Assembly (NCBI GenBank): GCA_900313015.1
Contig: OMPR01000010.1
Coordinates: 372,001 to 436,000, forward strand
From: Rhodobacteraceae bacterium EL53
GTDB taxonomy: Bacteria > Pseudomonadota > Alphaproteobacteria > Rhodobacterales > Rhodobacteraceae
Length of the DNA stretch: 64,000 nucleotides
Reading direction: 5' to 3'
Below are positions 8,411 through 18,798 of this stretch, in pieces (positions within the stretch are counted from its first letter, which is position 1; each line of letters begins with the position of its first letter). The notes under the pieces were generated by a model. That model made no database searches and was not told the DNA's origin. It saw only the letters and a list, made by a program, of their open reading frames with translations. A program made the position numbers and the translations under genes.

Positions 8411-9601
8411 ATGGCAATGGCACAAGCAGTGGTGATCGGAGCAGGCCCAGCCGGTTTAATGGCTGCCGAGGAACTGGCCCGCGCAGGCTGTAAGGTGCTG
8501 ATCGTTGAGGCAAAACCGTCAGTCGCGCGCAAATTCTTGATGGCGGGTAAATCGGGTTTGAACCTGACCAAGGACGAACCGATAGACGATTTGATGCACG
8601 CCTATGGCACCGCAGGCGATTGGTTGCGCCCAATGATTGGGGAGTTTGATGCCCAAATCGTACAAAATTGGGCGCGCGATCTGGGACAGGAGCTGTTTAC
8701 TGGTTCAACGGGCCGTGTTTTTCCAAAAGTCATGAAGGCCTCGCCGCTGTTACGGGCATGGATGACGCGACTGGCAGAGATGGGCGTCGAGTTGCGCACC
8801 CGCTGGCGGTGGACCGGGTGGGATGGCGCAGCCCTGCGCTTTGACACGCACGAGGGTGCGCAATTGGCATCAGCAGATGTTACGGTTTTGGCCTTGGGTG
8901 GGGCAAGCTGGTCCCGATTAGGGTCTGATGGCGCTTGGGCTCCGTTGTTGACGGACCGTGGTGTCGAGTTGGCGCCCTTTGCTGCGGCCAATGCTGGGGT
9001 CTTGGTGAACTGGTCCGATCACATGAAGCCGATGTTTGGCGAACCGCTGAAAGGTGTGGCCTTGCATGCAGGTGATACCCATACGCGCGGCGAGGCGGTG
9101 ATTTCACAACGCGGGCTTGAAGGGGGCGGGATCTATACGATTAGCAAACCCGTGCGCGAAGGCGCTGTTTTGACCATCGACCTGATGCCGGACCTTAGCG
9201 AGGCCGACGTCATCAAACGCTTGAGCAAACCACGCGGTAAGTCCAGCATGGCCAATCACCTGCGCAAGGCGTTGAAACTGGGGGTGGCGCGCATGGCTCT
9301 GTTGCAGGAATTTGGGCGACCTTTGCCAGCTGACATTACTGATCTCGCACGCCTTATCAAAGGGTTGCGTATTGGTCATGCGGGGCTCAGACCGATGGAC
9401 GAGGCGATCTCTACCGCGGGGGGCGTGCGTCAGGGCGCGCTGACCGACGGGCTGATGTTGACCGCCATACCGGGGGTGTTCTGCGCCGGAGAGATGTTGG
9501 ATTGGGAGGCCCCGACCGGGGGCTATCTGCTGACGGCCTGTCTGGCTACGGGACGATGGGCGGGGCGGTCTGCCGCAGAATACCTGCGCCAGACCGGATA
9601 A
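8411..9601 (+). CDS. HI0933/TIGR03862-type FAD-dependent oxidoreductase
   Basis: 396 aa from ATG at 8411. The N terminus VVIGAGPAGLMAAEELARAG is a dinucleotide-binding fold for FAD. KFLMAGKSGLNLTK near residue 45 and the C-terminal FCAGEMLDWEAPTGGYLL are signatures of the HI0933-like flavoprotein family, sometimes called aminoacetone oxidase-like. The true substrate is not established. It diverges from the HNH gene across 62 bp and ends one base before the convergent GST gene. Confidence 0.85.
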   Translation: MAMAQAVVIGAGPAGLMAAEELARAGCKVLIVEAKPSVARKFLMAGKSGLNLTKDEPIDDLMHAYGTAGDWLRPMIGEFDAQIVQNWARDLGQELFTGSTGRVFPKVMKASPLLRAWMTRLAEMGVELRTRWRWTGWDGAALRFDTHEGAQLASADVTVLALGGASWSRLGSDGAWAPLLTDRGVELAPFAAANAGVLVNWSDHMKPMFGEPLKGVALHAGDTHTRGEAVISQRGLEGGGIYTISKPVREGAVLTIDLMPDLSEADVIKRLSKPRGKSSMANHLRKALKLGVARMALLQEFGRPLPADITDLARLIKGLRIGHAGLRPMDEAISTAGGVRQGALTDGLMLTAIPGVFCAGEMLDWEAPTGGYLLTACLATGRWAGRSAAEYLRQTG

Positions 9602-9602
9602 G

Positions 9603-10199
9603 TCAGTCTTTCTTGGCCAGTGCCGCCATGCGGGCAGGCGCTTCGCGAGATCGCACAAGTTTGCCATAGGCCTTCATGCTGTCGCTGTTCATTGGAAAGC
9701 CGACACCATGCGCCCAGTTCATGCAGTGCACACACAGAATGTCCGCAATCGTCATCTTTTCGCCCTGCAGGTAAGGCCCTTTGGCACGGTCTGACATACG
9801 CTGGAAATTGCGGTCGAATTCCCACATCAGGCTTTCGGCAACCGCCCCGACACGTTTGTCTTCGGGTAAAATGAACTGATGGCGCATCGCGGTCCACAGG
9901 AGGGCGTCGAATTCATCGACGATTGTGTGGGTCAACGCATCTTGCTGTGCGCGTTCAACGGTGCCAGCGGGATAGGTGAACGCGCCGTGTTTGTCAGCGA
10001 GATAGGTCATGATCGCGACAGAATCAGTCAGCACAGCATCACCATCCACCAGCACCGGGATTTTGCCGGACACGTTTAGTGCGGTGACTTGTGGATCGTG
10101 GGGGCCAACGTCGATGAATTCATACTCTTGGCCCAGCTCTTCGAGCAACCAGATGACCCGCGAGGCACGGCTTTGAAGGCGGCCATAGATTTTGTACAT
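9603..10199 (-). CDS. Glutathione S-transferase family protein
   Basis: 198 aa. The N-terminal thioredoxin-like domain has SRASRVIWLLEELG near residue 10, the cis-Pro segment GKIPVLVDGD near residue 45 and the gamma-glutamyl-binding DSVAIMTYLA near residue 62. The all-helical C-terminal domain follows, with the MTIADILCVHCMNWA segment near residue 150. Substrate class is unknown. It is a single gene, convergent with the flavoprotein gene. Confidence 0.9.
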   Translation of the reverse strand: MYKIYGRLQSRASRVIWLLEELGQEYEFIDVGPHDPQVTALNVSGKIPVLVDGDAVLTDSVAIMTYLADKHGAFTYPAGTVERAQQDALTHTIVDEFDALLWTAMRHQFILPEDKRVGAVAESLMWEFDRNFQRMSDRAKGPYLQGEKMTIADILCVHCMNWAHGVGFPMNSDSMKAYGKLVRSREAPARMAALAKKD

Positions 10200-10284
10200 G
10201 AGATGAAGTCCCTATTTGATCAGCTTGCTCGCAAATTTGGGGACGCACGATCAAAGGTCAACCGGAACGCATCGTCAGATCGCG

Positions 10285-11313
10285 CTAGCGTGATCGTGCC
10301 AGCATTGCCATACGAATCAACGCACGTTCCATCAAGGCCATAGCGGGGGCGGTTTGGCCTGCTGAGCGCAGCGAAAGATCTGTATCCGTCAGCACGGTCA
10401 AAGCTGTTTCCAGCTTGTGTGGACCCCAAGCCTGGGCCTGACGCAAGATGCGATCCCGGCGTTTTCCATAAACTGGGGGGCGCAATCGCCCAATGCCAGC
10501 AGCAGGGCCACCGGGGTCCGAGGCGCAGGCATATAGAATGCGGAAATGGCGCGTTGCCCCGATACACAGGCTAACGGCGTTGGTGCCTTGGGCCTGTAGA
10601 CGGCGGATCAGGGGGCCGATTTCACCGGCTTTGGCTTCGGCCACCACGTTCAACACATCATCTAGCGCCGCCTCGGTTGACTGAGGCGCGCAGGCTTCGA
10701 TGTCTTCGATGCTGAGTTCGGTGGTATCGCCCCGTTTGTAGAGCGCGAGCTTTTCAATGGTCTGGGTGAAATCGCCAGGCCCCAGATCATTGGCAAGATC
10801 GGTCAGGGCCGACATCGAATCCCGCGGGATGGAGGGCATCCCGGCCTCGGCCAAGGTGCGCTCGATCTCGGCGCGCGATGGGGGATCGTCGTAAATCCCG
10901 ACGGCATAGGCGTTTGGATGTGCTTCAAACGCTTTGCGGATCTTTGAAGTGGCCTTGAGCTGACCGGCAGTGACGATGAGCTGTGCATCGCCGGGTTCCC
11001 AATCTTGCAGCGCAGCCAGAATCGCAGGGGCTGCCGTATCTGTCGCGTCTTCGATAAACGCAGCACGGCGACCCGGGAAAAAGCCAACTGCTTTGATGGC
11101 ATCCACGACCTGTGCGGGATCTTTACGCAGATCCGCGCCGGGTATTCGGGTCAGGCGCATTTCCTCGTCGGCAGTGGGGCCAAGCAGGGCCGCGAGCACT
11201 TGTTGGCGTTTGAGCGCCACGCGCATCGCATCCGCACCATAGATCAACAGGCCCGTTTTACCCGCGTCAGGCTTGGCAAAATATCCATCTGCCTCGCGCG
11301 GGCTAAGTTTCAT
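10285..11313 (-). CDS. holA: DNA polymerase III subunit delta
   Basis: 342 aa, the usual length. Delta opens the beta sliding clamp as part of the clamp loader. The N-terminal segment LLIYGADAMRVALKRQQ corresponds to the Walker-like region of the delta fold, and the C-terminal domain has the delta hallmark FRILYACASDPGG. It starts at ATG 11313 overlapping the lptE stop by 4 bp, the leuS-lptE-holA order being normal for Rhodobacteraceae. Confidence 0.92.
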   Translation of the reverse strand: MKLSPREADGYFAKPDAGKTGLLIYGADAMRVALKRQQVLAALLGPTADEEMRLTRIPGADLRKDPAQVVDAIKAVGFFPGRRAAFIEDATDTAAPAILAALQDWEPGDAQLIVTAGQLKATSKIRKAFEAHPNAYAVGIYDDPPSRAEIERTLAEAGMPSIPRDSMSALTDLANDLGPGDFTQTIEKLALYKRGDTTELSIEDIEACAPQSTEAALDDVLNVVAEAKAGEIGPLIRRLQAQGTNAVSLCIGATRHFRILYACASDPGGPAAGIGRLRPPVYGKRRDRILRQAQAWGPHKLETALTVLTDTDLSLRSAGQTAPAMALMERALIRMAMLARSR

Positions 11314-11807
11314 TTGGGCAACTCCACGGTGGCATAGAGCTGTGTTGTCAGCTGATCGGCAAGAATCATCATCAAACGTTTGCGGGCGTCGCGTTCACTG
11401 GCCAAGGTGTCGACGGTTGAACCAGTTGCCGAATAGCCGGTGAAGTTCCGCACATTGCCCGAGGCCACGATTTCGCCGGTCTCAACCGACAAAAGGGTGT
11501 AATCGGCTTGGCCAACTATGGAATAACGGGTGGTTTCGTTTGATGCGGTGATGGCCTGACCCTGAAATTCGGTTTCGAGGGTGACGTTCAGGTCATATTC
11601 AGCATTGGAAGACCGGCCGAGCCGCTGTTCCAGATTTTGGACCAAGAGATAGGTATCAACCGTATCGGGGGCCGATACCTCGACTTTGCCGCGCAGCGCA
11701 GATCCGGTGCCGCCAGTGCCATAAACCGGCTCAAACCCGCAGGCAGAGATCATCAAAGTGATCAATGCAAGCGGGATCAGCAGCAGATTTTTGAGTTTAA
11801 ACAACAA
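11310..11807 (-). CDS. lptE: LPS assembly lipoprotein LptE
   Basis: 165 aa. A lipoprotein signal peptide ends in the lipobox ISAC (Cys near residue 23). LptE plugs the LptD barrel that delivers LPS to the outer membrane. The only usable starts are TTG codons (11807 or 11804), because a TGA stop lies just upstream in frame and the next ATG is inside the signal peptide. The start lies inside the end of leuS (11-bp overlap), so translation is likely coupled. Confidence 0.88.
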   Translation of the reverse strand: MLFKLKNLLLIPLALITLMISACGFEPVYGTGGTGSALRGKVEVSAPDTVDTYLLVQNLEQRLGRSSNAEYDLNVTLETEFQGQAITASNETTRYSIVGQADYTLLSVETGEIVASGNVRNFTGYSATGSTVDTLASERDARKRLMMILADQLTTQLYATVELPK

Positions 11808-14349
11808 CGTTCACGATCCGACCGGGGACAACGATGATCTTTTTCGGCTGGGCCCCATCCAGTGCCTTTTGCACAGCATGTGTGGCCAGCGCGATTTTTT
11901 CAACCTCGGCTTTGTCCATATCGGCGGGCACGCTGATTTCCGCGCGACGTTTGCCGTTGATCTGGATTGGCAATGTAACGGTGTCGTCCACCAGCATTGC
12001 CTCGTCCGCGACGGGCCACGGGGCGGTTGCGATCAATCCTGTGCCACCTTGATGGGCCCAGATGTCTTCGGACAGGTGGGGGGTCATCGGTGACATCAGC
12101 TGTGCCAAGGTCATGATCGCCTGTTTCTGGGCGGCGTGACCGGCTTTGGATTTGGCCAAAGTGTTGGTGAACCCATAAAGCCGGGCAATCGAGGCGTTGA
12201 AGCCAAAGGATTCAAGGCCCACGGTCACGTCATGGATGGCTTTGTGGGTTTCGCGCAAAAGATCGTCGTCCCCTTCACCCTTTGCATCCACGTCCATCGC
12301 ACCGATTTTATCACACAGGTTCCAAACACGGTTCAGGTGCTTGTGTGCGGCTTCGGCGCCAGATGCGGTCCATTCCACATCCCGCTCGGGCGGGGAATCG
12401 GACAGAACAAACCAGCGCGCTGTGTCTGCGCCAAAGGCCGAGATGATGCTGACCGGATCAACAACGTTCTTTTTGGATTTGGACATTTTGGCCGAGGGGA
12501 TGATTTCAACCTCGGTGCCGTCAGCCAATTTTCCGTCGGTCACGTCCTCGGGCAGGTGATAGACTGGGCGGCCATTGTCGCCAGGAGTCTGGTAGATTTC
12601 GTGCGTGACCATGCCTTGGGTGAACAGAGCGTCAAATGGTTCGATGGCTTTATCTGGCAAGTGACCAGTTATCTGCATCGCGCGGGCAAAGAAGCGCGAA
12701 TAGAGCAGGTGCAGAATCGCGTGTTCGATGCCGCCGATGTATTGATCGACGTTCATCCAGTATTCAGCTTCGGCCATATCGGTAGGTGTTTCAGCGTGCG
12801 GGGCGGTGAAACGGGCGAAATACCAAGACGAATCTACAAACGTGTCCATCGTGTCGGTTTCACGCTTGGCGGGCGCGCCACAAGTTGGGCAGGCGCAGTC
12901 CCGCCATGTGGGGTGACGGTCCAGCGGATTGCCGGGAACCGAGAAGTCGATCGCTTTGCCGTCTTCGTCATAGGGCAGTTCGATCGGCAGGTTCTCTTTC
13001 TTTTCGGGAACAACGCCACAGGATTCGCAATGCACCACGGGAATCGGGCAGCCCCAATACCGCTGACGGCTCAGGCCCCAATCGCGCAGGCGGTATTTGG
13101 TGACACCTTCGCCCCAACCGGCCTTTTCAGCGAAATCGATGGTGGTGTTGATCGCGTCTTCGCCAGTGGCCTCGGTCAGGCCGGCAAAGTGATCCACCCA
13201 GCGGACCTTTTCCGACTTGAGCGGGACAAACGCGTCTTTTGAGACAGGTGTGTCATTGTCGAGCGCAAAGAAGGTATCGATAACCGGCAGATCATATTTG
13301 CGGCAGAAGTCCAGATCGCGTTGATCGTGGGCGGGGCAGGCAAAAATCGCGCCGGTGCCGTAATCCATCAGAATGAAGTTGGCGATCCAGACGGGCAGTT
13401 CCCAATCCGGGTTCAACGGGTGTTTGACTTTGATGCCAGTGTCGTAGCCCAGTTTTGGCGCAGTTTCGATGGCTTCTTCGGTGGTGCCGCCTTTGCGGCA
13501 TTCGGTGAGGAATGCGGCCAGTTCGGGGTTGTCCGCCTCGAGCTCTTTCGAGATCGGGTGATCGGGTGAGATCCCCACAAAGGATGCGCCATTCAGCGTG
13601 TCAGGACGTGTGGTGTAAACAGTGATCGGCTCGGCGCCGTCGGTGCGTTCAAACGCAAACTGCAGGCCGCGAGATTTGCCGATCCAGTTTTCCTGCATCA
13701 GGCGCACCTTGGCAGGCCAGTTTTCCAGCGTGTCCAGCGCGCTGAGCAATTCTTCGGAATAATCCGAAATCTTAAAGAACCATTGGGTCAGTTCGCGTCG
13801 TTCGACCAAAGCGCCCGAGCGCCAGCCGCGGCCGCCTTCGACCTGTTCGTTCGCGAGAACGGTCATATCGACCGGGTCCCAGTTCACCACAGCGTTTTTG
13901 CGGTAGACCAGACCTTTTTCAAGGAAATCAAGGAACAGAGACTGCTGTTGGCCGTAGTATTCGACGTCACAGGTGGCAAACATGCGCGACCAATCCAGCG
14001 ACAGGCCCAGCGGTTTCATCTGCTCAACCATGGTGTCGATGTTGGAGTAGGTCCAATCCTTGGGGTGACCGCCAATGGCCATCGCCGCGTTTTCTGCAGG
14101 CATACCAAAGGCATCAAACCCCATCGGGTGCAGGACACTGTGACCGGTGGCCAGCTTATGCCGTGCGATCACATCGCCCATCGTATAGTTGCGCACGTGA
14201 CCCATGTGCAGCTTGCCCGACGGATAGGGGAACATCTCGAGCACATAGTACTTTGGCTTGTCTGCACTGCGGGTGGCAGTGAAGATTCCGGCCTTGTCCC
14301 AAGCCTCTTGCCATTTTGCTTCGATCTCGGAGGCAGAGTAGCGCGCCAT
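11797..14349 (-). CDS. leuS: Leucine--tRNA ligase
   Basis: 850 aa from ATG at 14349 ([14 protein letters not shown]), where homology to LeuRS begins; the open frame runs further upstream but crosses the terminator of the preceding gene. Class I signatures are present: the HIGH-type HMGH in [12 protein letters not shown] near residue 45, the editing domain in the middle, and the KMSKS loop ([14 protein letters not shown]) near residue 620. It charges tRNA-Leu in the cytoplasm. It leads the leuS-lptE-holA operon. Confidence 0.97.
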   Translation of the reverse strand: MARYSASEIEAKWQEAWDKAGIFTATRSADKPKYYVLEMFPYPSGKLHMGHVRNYTMGDVIARHKLATGHSVLHPMGFDAFGMPAENAAMAIGGHPKDWTYSNIDTMVEQMKPLGLSLDWSRMFATCDVEYYGQQQSLFLDFLEKGLVYRKNAVVNWDPVDMTVLANEQVEGGRGWRSGALVERRELTQWFFKISDYSEELLSALDTLENWPAKVRLMQENWIGKSRGLQFAFERTDGAEPITVYTTRPDTLNGASFVGISPDHPISKELEADNPELAAFLTECRKGGTTEEAIETAPKLGYDTGIKVKHPLNPDWELPVWIANFILMDYGTGAIFACPAHDQRDLDFCRKYDLPVIDTFFALDNDTPVSKDAFVPLKSEKVRWVDHFAGLTEATGEDAINTTIDFAEKAGWGEGVTKYRLRDWGLSRQRYWGCPIPVVHCESCGVVPEKKENLPIELPYDEDGKAIDFSVPGNPLDRHPTWRDCACPTCGAPAKRETDTMDTFVDSSWYFARFTAPHAETPTDMAEAEYWMNVDQYIGGIEHAILHLLYSRFFARAMQITGHLPDKAIEPFDALFTQGMVTHEIYQTPGDNGRPVYHLPEDVTDGKLADGTEVEIIPSAKMSKSKKNVVDPVSIISAFGADTARWFVLSDSPPERDVEWTASGAEAAHKHLNRVWNLCDKIGAMDVDAKGEGDDDLLRETHKAIHDVTVGLESFGFNASIARLYGFTNTLAKSKAGHAAQKQAIMTLAQLMSPMTPHLSEDIWAHQGGTGLIATAPWPVADEAMLVDDTVTLPIQINGKRRAEISVPADMDKAEVEKIALATHAVQKALDGAQPKKIIVVPGRIVNVVV

Positions 14350-14372
14350 GTGATGCGGTCCTTGATAATGAA

Positions 14373-14396
14373 AACGCCGGGCTGAAACCCGGCGTT
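14373..14396 (-). terminator. Rho-independent terminator of the DUF3576 gene
   Basis: A perfect 9-bp stem (AACGCCGGG / CCCGGCGTT) with a 6-nt loop, followed by TTTTCATT on the minus strand. It is 26 bp past the DUF3576 stop and 24 bp before the leuS start, so it separates the two units. Confidence 0.88.
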
Positions 14397-14422
14397 GTAA
14401 TAGAATGGAATGGGTTCGGTTT

Positions 14423-14923
14423 CTAGAGCTTGCTGTCGGCAATGCGCAGCTGACGTGCCCGTGAGAGGATTGCGTCTTCGACTGCGCGGGCGGTTGCCGG
14501 GCTAACGGGGCCACCTTTGCTTTGCAACGAAACGTTCAGCGCGCGTGCGTCCAGTGCGGCGTCTTTGATGTGCACCGTTGCTCTGTAAGAGCGACCACCA
14601 CCGGGCGGGGTTCCATACCCAGTGAGGATCACACCTGTGTAGGGATCGACCGATTGAACCGGCAAAAAGCTGAGCACATCCAAAGATGCATTCCAGAGAT
14701 ACCGATTCACATTGGCTGTCTGTTCGCTGGTATCTGGACCAAACACATCCCAGATCGACGATTTTTTGTAATTCGTAGGCGCAGATTCTCGATTATTCGT
14801 GATGTAGGTGTCGTCGATCGGCGCGCCAGTTACATTGACGCTCGAATTTTTCGAGCCGCCACAGGCCGATAGGCCGAGGGATACTGCAAGGATCACAGCT
14901 GTTTTCAAAGGTCTATGGAACAT
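14423..14923 (-). CDS. DUF3576 domain lipoprotein
   Basis: 166 aa. The N terminus is a lipoprotein signal peptide with lipobox LSAC (Cys near residue 21), and the mature part has [20 protein letters not shown] and the Gly-rich [18 protein letters not shown], both typical of DUF3576. The family is alphaproteobacterial and of unknown function, predicted to be attached to the inner face of the outer membrane. It is transcribed alone, divergently from the porin gene. Confidence 0.88.
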   Translation of the reverse strand: MFHRPLKTAVILAVSLGLSACGGSKNSSVNVTGAPIDDTYITNNRESAPTNYKKSSIWDVFGPDTSEQTANVNRYLWNASLDVLSFLPVQSVDPYTGVILTGYGTPPGGGRSYRATVHIKDAALDARALNVSLQSKGGPVSPATARAVEDAILSRARQLRIADSKL

Positions 14924-15267
14924 TGTCAGGCAATCCCACTATATTTTGTAGGCTCTGTCCTACCCAAGCCTGAGTAGCGGAGCAAGCCTCTATATAGGTA
15001 CGCGCAGTATGGAAGGGGCATTTCGGCGTTTCGATGTAAGGTTGGACGCCAGAACGGCTAAGATCGCGCATGCGGTTGCGTATAAAGGTACGTTTAGTCT
15101 CAGTCAGCTGCGGGGACTGTGGCAAAGCTGCACCATCCTTGATGCCAATGCATCGCTTCCAATTGGGAGGTCTTGCCAAAATAGGGGTGAAAGGGCGAAA
15201 CCCCATGTCATACCCACGCTGGATTCTCCGGTTTGGGCATCTGATTTGAAAACCGAGGGAAAATAAG
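14924..15267. other. 344-bp divergent intergenic region, DUF3576 / porin
   Basis: No supported coding frame. It must hold the promoters of both the lipoprotein (minus) and the porin (plus). Near the porin, GGGGT and ACCCC arms around 15184-15205 could form a short hairpin in the porin leader. A GAGGGAAAA ribosome site (15255-15263) precedes the porin ATG. I could not fix the promoter elements by eye. Confidence 0.5.
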
Positions 15268-16293
15268 ATGAAAAAAGTTCTCTTCGCAACGACCGCGCTG
15301 ATCGCAACAGCCAGCGTTGCCGCAGCAGACGTTCGTATCAGCGGTTACGGCCGTTTTGGTTTGGATTACAACGACGGTAACGACAGCAACGTTAACGGCG
15401 TTTCCAGCACAACCATCACCAGCCGTCTGCGTCTGCAGTTCGACATGTCAGCTGAAACTGACTCGGGTGTTGGCTTTGACGCTCGCTTCCGTGCACAGGC
15501 TGAAAGCCGTGACAACGTTGCAAACGGCGCAGGCTTCAACGGCGCACGTTTTGGCGTAACCTACCAGGGTTTCCGCGTAAACGTAGGCAACATCATCGGT
15601 GCGGTTGAAAACACACCTGGTACATACCTTGAAACCCGTACCGCTGGTCTGGGTATCGATGGTGCCGGTTTCGTTTCGCACGTTGGTAACGTCAGCAACG
15701 AATACTTCAACTGGGATGCATACAGCTCAGGCGGCACCGGCGTAAACGGTGTTGAAGCTCTGTACTCTGCGAACGGTTTCACCGGTCACATTTCGTACTC
15801 GCAGCGCAACGACAGCACTGTAAACCCTGGTGTTGGTAACGGTGCTGCAAACGCAGCTGCACGTGCCGCCATCATGATGGCTTACACCTTTGGCGACTGG
15901 ACTGTTGCTGGTTCTTACCAGGACTCCGACATCGCTTGGGAAGACAAAGCAATCATCTCTGTTCAGGGTGACCTGGGTCAGTTCGGTGTTCGCGTTGCAT
16001 ACGCAGACAACGACGGCATCGGCAAATGGGGCCTGTACGGCAACTACGAAATCGGTGCAGCTTCGAAAATCGTTGCATTCGTAACTTCGGAAGACGCGGT
16101 AGACGCGGCTGACGTAACTGCTGGTCGTGGCGACAACCGCGACGGCATCGCCGGCTCTAACTTGGGCGAAGGCGAAAGCTACGGTATCCACTACTCCTAC
16201 GATCTCGGGGGCGGTGCTTCTTTCGAAACCGGTTACCGTCGTGCGTCTAACGACAACGACACATTCCAGGCTGGTGTATACTTCAGCTTCTAA
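15268..16293 (+). CDS. Outer-membrane porin, Rhodobacter type
   Basis: 341 aa. The signal peptide MKKVLFATTALIATASVAAA is cleaved before DVRISGYGRFGLDY, a standard first beta-strand of 16-stranded trimeric porins, and the chain ends in the outer-membrane C-terminal Phe (VYFSF). It allows passive diffusion of small hydrophilic solutes. Codon use is visibly biased (GTT, GCA, AAC, CGT preferred), as expected for a highly expressed gene. It has a long upstream leader region and its own terminator. Confidence 0.93.
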   Translation: MKKVLFATTALIATASVAAADVRISGYGRFGLDYNDGNDSNVNGVSSTTITSRLRLQFDMSAETDSGVGFDARFRAQAESRDNVANGAGFNGARFGVTYQGFRVNVGNIIGAVENTPGTYLETRTAGLGIDGAGFVSHVGNVSNEYFNWDAYSSGGTGVNGVEALYSANGFTGHISYSQRNDSTVNPGVGNGAANAAARAAIMMAYTFGDWTVAGSYQDSDIAWEDKAIISVQGDLGQFGVRVAYADNDGIGKWGLYGNYEIGAASKIVAFVTSEDAVDAADVTAGRGDNRDGIAGSNLGEGESYGIHYSYDLGGGASFETGYRRASNDNDTFQAGVYFSF

Positions 16294-16320
16294 GTTAAGC
16301 CACGCTTAGCGTGACTTTTG

Positions 16321-16355
16321 GGGCGGGCTCTTTCGAGCTCGCCCTTTTCTTTTTG
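16321..16355 (+). terminator. Rho-independent terminator of the porin gene
   Basis: A 10-bp stem with one G-U pair (GGGCGGGCTC / GAGCTCGCCC), a TTTC loop, then TTTTCTTTTT. It is 28 bp downstream of the porin stop. Confidence 0.9.
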
Positions 16356-16401
16356 GGCTACATGGTGTTTCTCTGCTGCCAAACGAAGATGAGGTTCGCG
16401 T

Positions 16402-17061
16402 ATGTCGCTGCAAGAGATTCAAGCCCGCATTAGCACTGCAGAAAAGGCCGCTGGGCGGGACGCAGGGTCGGTCCATCTGATCGCTGTCTCAAAAGTTCAA
16501 CCCAATGAGAGGGTTGAGGCGGTGTTGACCCAAGGCCATCGGTGTTTTGGTGAAAACCGGGTGCAAGAAGCCGCCGGGAAATGGCCGGGCTTCATGGAGC
16601 AGTTTTCGGATATCGATTTACATCTGATTGGGCCGTTGCAAACGAACAAAGCCCGGCAGGCAGTTGAGCTGTGCAATGCCATTCATTCGGTCGACCGCCC
16701 CAAATTGGCCGCGACCTTGGCGCGTTTGGCGCAAGAGCGCGGGACCTGCCCGGATTTGTTTGTGCAAGTGAACACCGGCGAAGAAGATCAAAAGGCCGGA
16801 ATTCTACCGGCTGATGCGGACGCCTTTATCGCGGATTGCGTGAAAATGGATCTGCCGATTCAAGGGCTTATGTGCATTCCCCCTGTAGAGGAGGAGGCGG
16901 CGCTGCACTTTGCGTTGCTGGCCAAGATTGCGGCGCGCAATGGTTTGACAGGGCTGTCGATGGGGATGAGCAGCGATTTTGAAAAGGCGATCGCTTTGGG
17001 GGCAACGCACGTGCGTGTCGGGTCCGCTATTTTCGGAGATCGCGTTAAGCCGACGGAATAA
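16402..17061 (+). CDS. YggS/PLPBP family pyridoxal 5'-phosphate homeostasis protein
   Basis: 219 aa, a single TIM-barrel domain. The PLP lysine sits in LIAVSKVQP near residue 31; [23 protein letters not shown] and [13 protein letters not shown] follow in the family's order, and the phosphate loop [10 protein letters not shown] is at the C terminus. The family buffers PLP and affects amino acid and keto acid pools; it has no known catalytic reaction. Its end overlaps the convergent L,D-transpeptidase gene by 17 bp. Confidence 0.93.
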   Translation: MSLQEIQARISTAEKAAGRDAGSVHLIAVSKVQPNERVEAVLTQGHRCFGENRVQEAAGKWPGFMEQFSDIDLHLIGPLQTNKARQAVELCNAIHSVDRPKLAATLARLAQERGTCPDLFVQVNTGEEDQKAGILPADADAFIADCVKMDLPIQGLMCIPPVEEEAALHFALLAKIAARNGLTGLSMGMSSDFEKAIALGATHVRVGSAIFGDRVKPTE

Positions 17062-17545
17062 TCAAACGAGTGCCGGGCGTTATGCGTTCGGCCACCCACC
17101 GCAAGTTTTCACGGGACAGGGCAACGCATCCTTCGGTGGGATATCCGGGGCGACGCCATTGGTGCATAAAGATCGCTGAGCCGCGACCCGGCACGGCATC
17201 GCGCCAATTCCAATCCGTGATCAGCACCAGATCATAGAGTGGATCAGCCCGTCGAAGATGTTCGTGGCTGTACGGATGTGGGGCGAGAACCCATTGATTA
17301 TAATCACTATCTGCGCCGTCATCTGACCACAGGTCGCGTGGGCCAATCGCCTCGGCCCACGGGGTCGGCGCAGTGATGCGATCCGCGCGATAGAGCATTC
17401 CGACGATTTCCAGAACGCCAATGGGGGTCGCGCCATCGCCTTCTTTCTTGTCGTGCGTGAGGCCACCTTTGCCAAGCGAACAGGGCAGGGTGCGCCCCTG
17501 AAATCGCAGCCCCTTGGGCGTGACGACCATATCAAACGGGGTCAC
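17045..17545 (-). CDS. L,D-transpeptidase (YkuD) family protein
   Basis: 166 aa. The YkuD signature is at the C-terminal third: MHQW, then [12 protein letters not shown] near residue 135, with the nucleophile Cys. Such enzymes form 3-3 cross-links in peptidoglycan or attach proteins to it. No clear signal peptide is visible, unlike exported YkuD enzymes, so it belongs to the short ErfK/YkuD-like group. It starts at GTG 17545, overlapping the ribA stop by 4 bp (GTGA), and so is the second gene of a ribA operon. Confidence 0.88.
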   Translation of the reverse strand: MTPFDMVVTPKGLRFQGRTLPCSLGKGGLTHDKKEGDGATPIGVLEIVGMLYRADRITAPTPWAEAIGPRDLWSDDGADSDYNQWVLAPHPYSHEHLRRADPLYDLVLITDWNWRDAVPGRGSAIFMHQWRRPGYPTEGCVALSRENLRWVAERITPGTRLIIPSA

Positions 17546-18636
17546 AGCAAGTGCCCGGATTTCGCGGCTTTGGTCGCCAAATAGTCCCGGTTGTGGGCGT
17601 TTTCACCAACTTTCAGAGCCACACGTTCGGTGACTGCAATGCCGGTGCGTTCCATCATCGCGATCTTGTTGGGGTTGTTGGTCAGCAAGCGCACGGATTT
17701 AAAACCCAGAGATTTCAGGATATCTGAGCCAAGTCTAAAGTCGCGTTCATCGTCTTCAAAACCCAGCCTGTGATTGGCCTCGACGGTGTCAAAGCCCTGA
17801 TCTTGCAAGAAATAGGCACGCATCTTGTTGGCGAGGCCAATGCCGCGCCCCTCTTGGTTGAGGTAGAGCAAAACGCCGGACCCTTCGGCACCCATTTGGG
17901 CCAAAGCACCACGCAATTGCGGACCGCAGTCACATTTCAGGCTGCCCATCAGATCACCGGTAAAGCAAGCCGAGTGGAGACGCGCCAGAACCGGTTTCTC
18001 TCGGTCTGGGCGGCCGATTTCAATCGCATAGTGTTCTTCGCCGCCGTCTTCGGGACGGAAAACGTGAAGCCGACCGGCCTCAGACACTTCCATCGGCAAG
18101 CGAGCGGCGACGATTTCATGCAGCGGGCTGCGTTCGGTTAAATGTGGGGCTGCGCGGGCGTGATCGATCAGGGTCAGCCCGTTCGATCCGGCGAAGCCGC
18201 GCCCGTCTTCAATTGGCATGACCACAGCGGCGGGCAGCAGACGGGCGGATTTTGTGAGGGCAATTGCGATACGGTGCAGGCTGGCTGAGCCTTGGCGTTC
18301 CGTCATCAGGGGGCCCTTGAGGGGGGCATTCAGGTCATCGGATGGATCTGCAACGGCTTGCACCCAACCCAGATCGGCATCTGCTGGAATCGTGACGCGT
18401 GCCAGATCCCCATCATAGGCCCGCGCCTTGAGCGTGTCAGCACGTCGCACCGTGATGGCAATCACTGGCGCCTCTCCTATGCCGCGCAAGTCGGCGAGAC
18501 GCTGCGCGGTCAGGGACTCGGCCGAGATCGCAAGCACGCTTAGCCCGGCATCGTCGGTCAAGACGACGGGGACGCCCATACGCAGATCAGCCCGCGCCCG
18601 CGCGAGAAGTTCAGTGATATCCGGGATGAGACTCAT
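17542..18636 (-). CDS. ribA: GTP cyclohydrolase II
   Basis: 364 aa. The C-terminal 200 residues are RibA: the zinc motif CFTGDLMGSLKCDCGPQL near residue 227, LNQEGRGIGLANKMRAY near residue 260 and RLLTNNPNKI near residue 320. The enzyme opens GTP to start riboflavin synthesis. The N-terminal 160 or so residues are an extra domain without the acidic catalytic motif of DHBP synthase (RibB), so it is not a RibBA fusion. It is transcribed with the L,D-transpeptidase gene and diverges from the response regulator. Confidence 0.92.
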   Translation of the reverse strand: MSLIPDITELLARARADLRMGVPVVLTDDAGLSVLAISAESLTAQRLADLRGIGEAPVIAITVRRADTLKARAYDGDLARVTIPADADLGWVQAVADPSDDLNAPLKGPLMTERQGSASLHRIAIALTKSARLLPAAVVMPIEDGRGFAGSNGLTLIDHARAAPHLTERSPLHEIVAARLPMEVSEAGRLHVFRPEDGGEEHYAIEIGRPDREKPVLARLHSACFTGDLMGSLKCDCGPQLRGALAQMGAEGSGVLLYLNQEGRGIGLANKMRAYFLQDQGFDTVEANHRLGFEDDERDFRLGSDILKSLGFKSVRLLTNNPNKIAMMERTGIAVTERVALKVGENAHNRDYLATKAAKSGHLL

Positions 18637-18798
18637 GAGTGTTATCCTATAACGTTCTGTGCTTTTCCTAATCCGCTTTGAAGGAAATGTGAAACATTTC
18701 CGCTACGACAGACACGAGGGCGTGAGAGAGTTGCAGTAAAACTTGTCGAACGCGTTTAGCACCCTCAAGTGGTAGGTAGGAAAAAGGAGGACAGCGTG

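Noticed and set aside
12136-13242. Long plus-strand open frame (368 codons) inside leuS
   Set aside because: It is exactly antisense to leuS, shows no recognisable protein motif, and has composition typical of a mirrored GC-rich gene.
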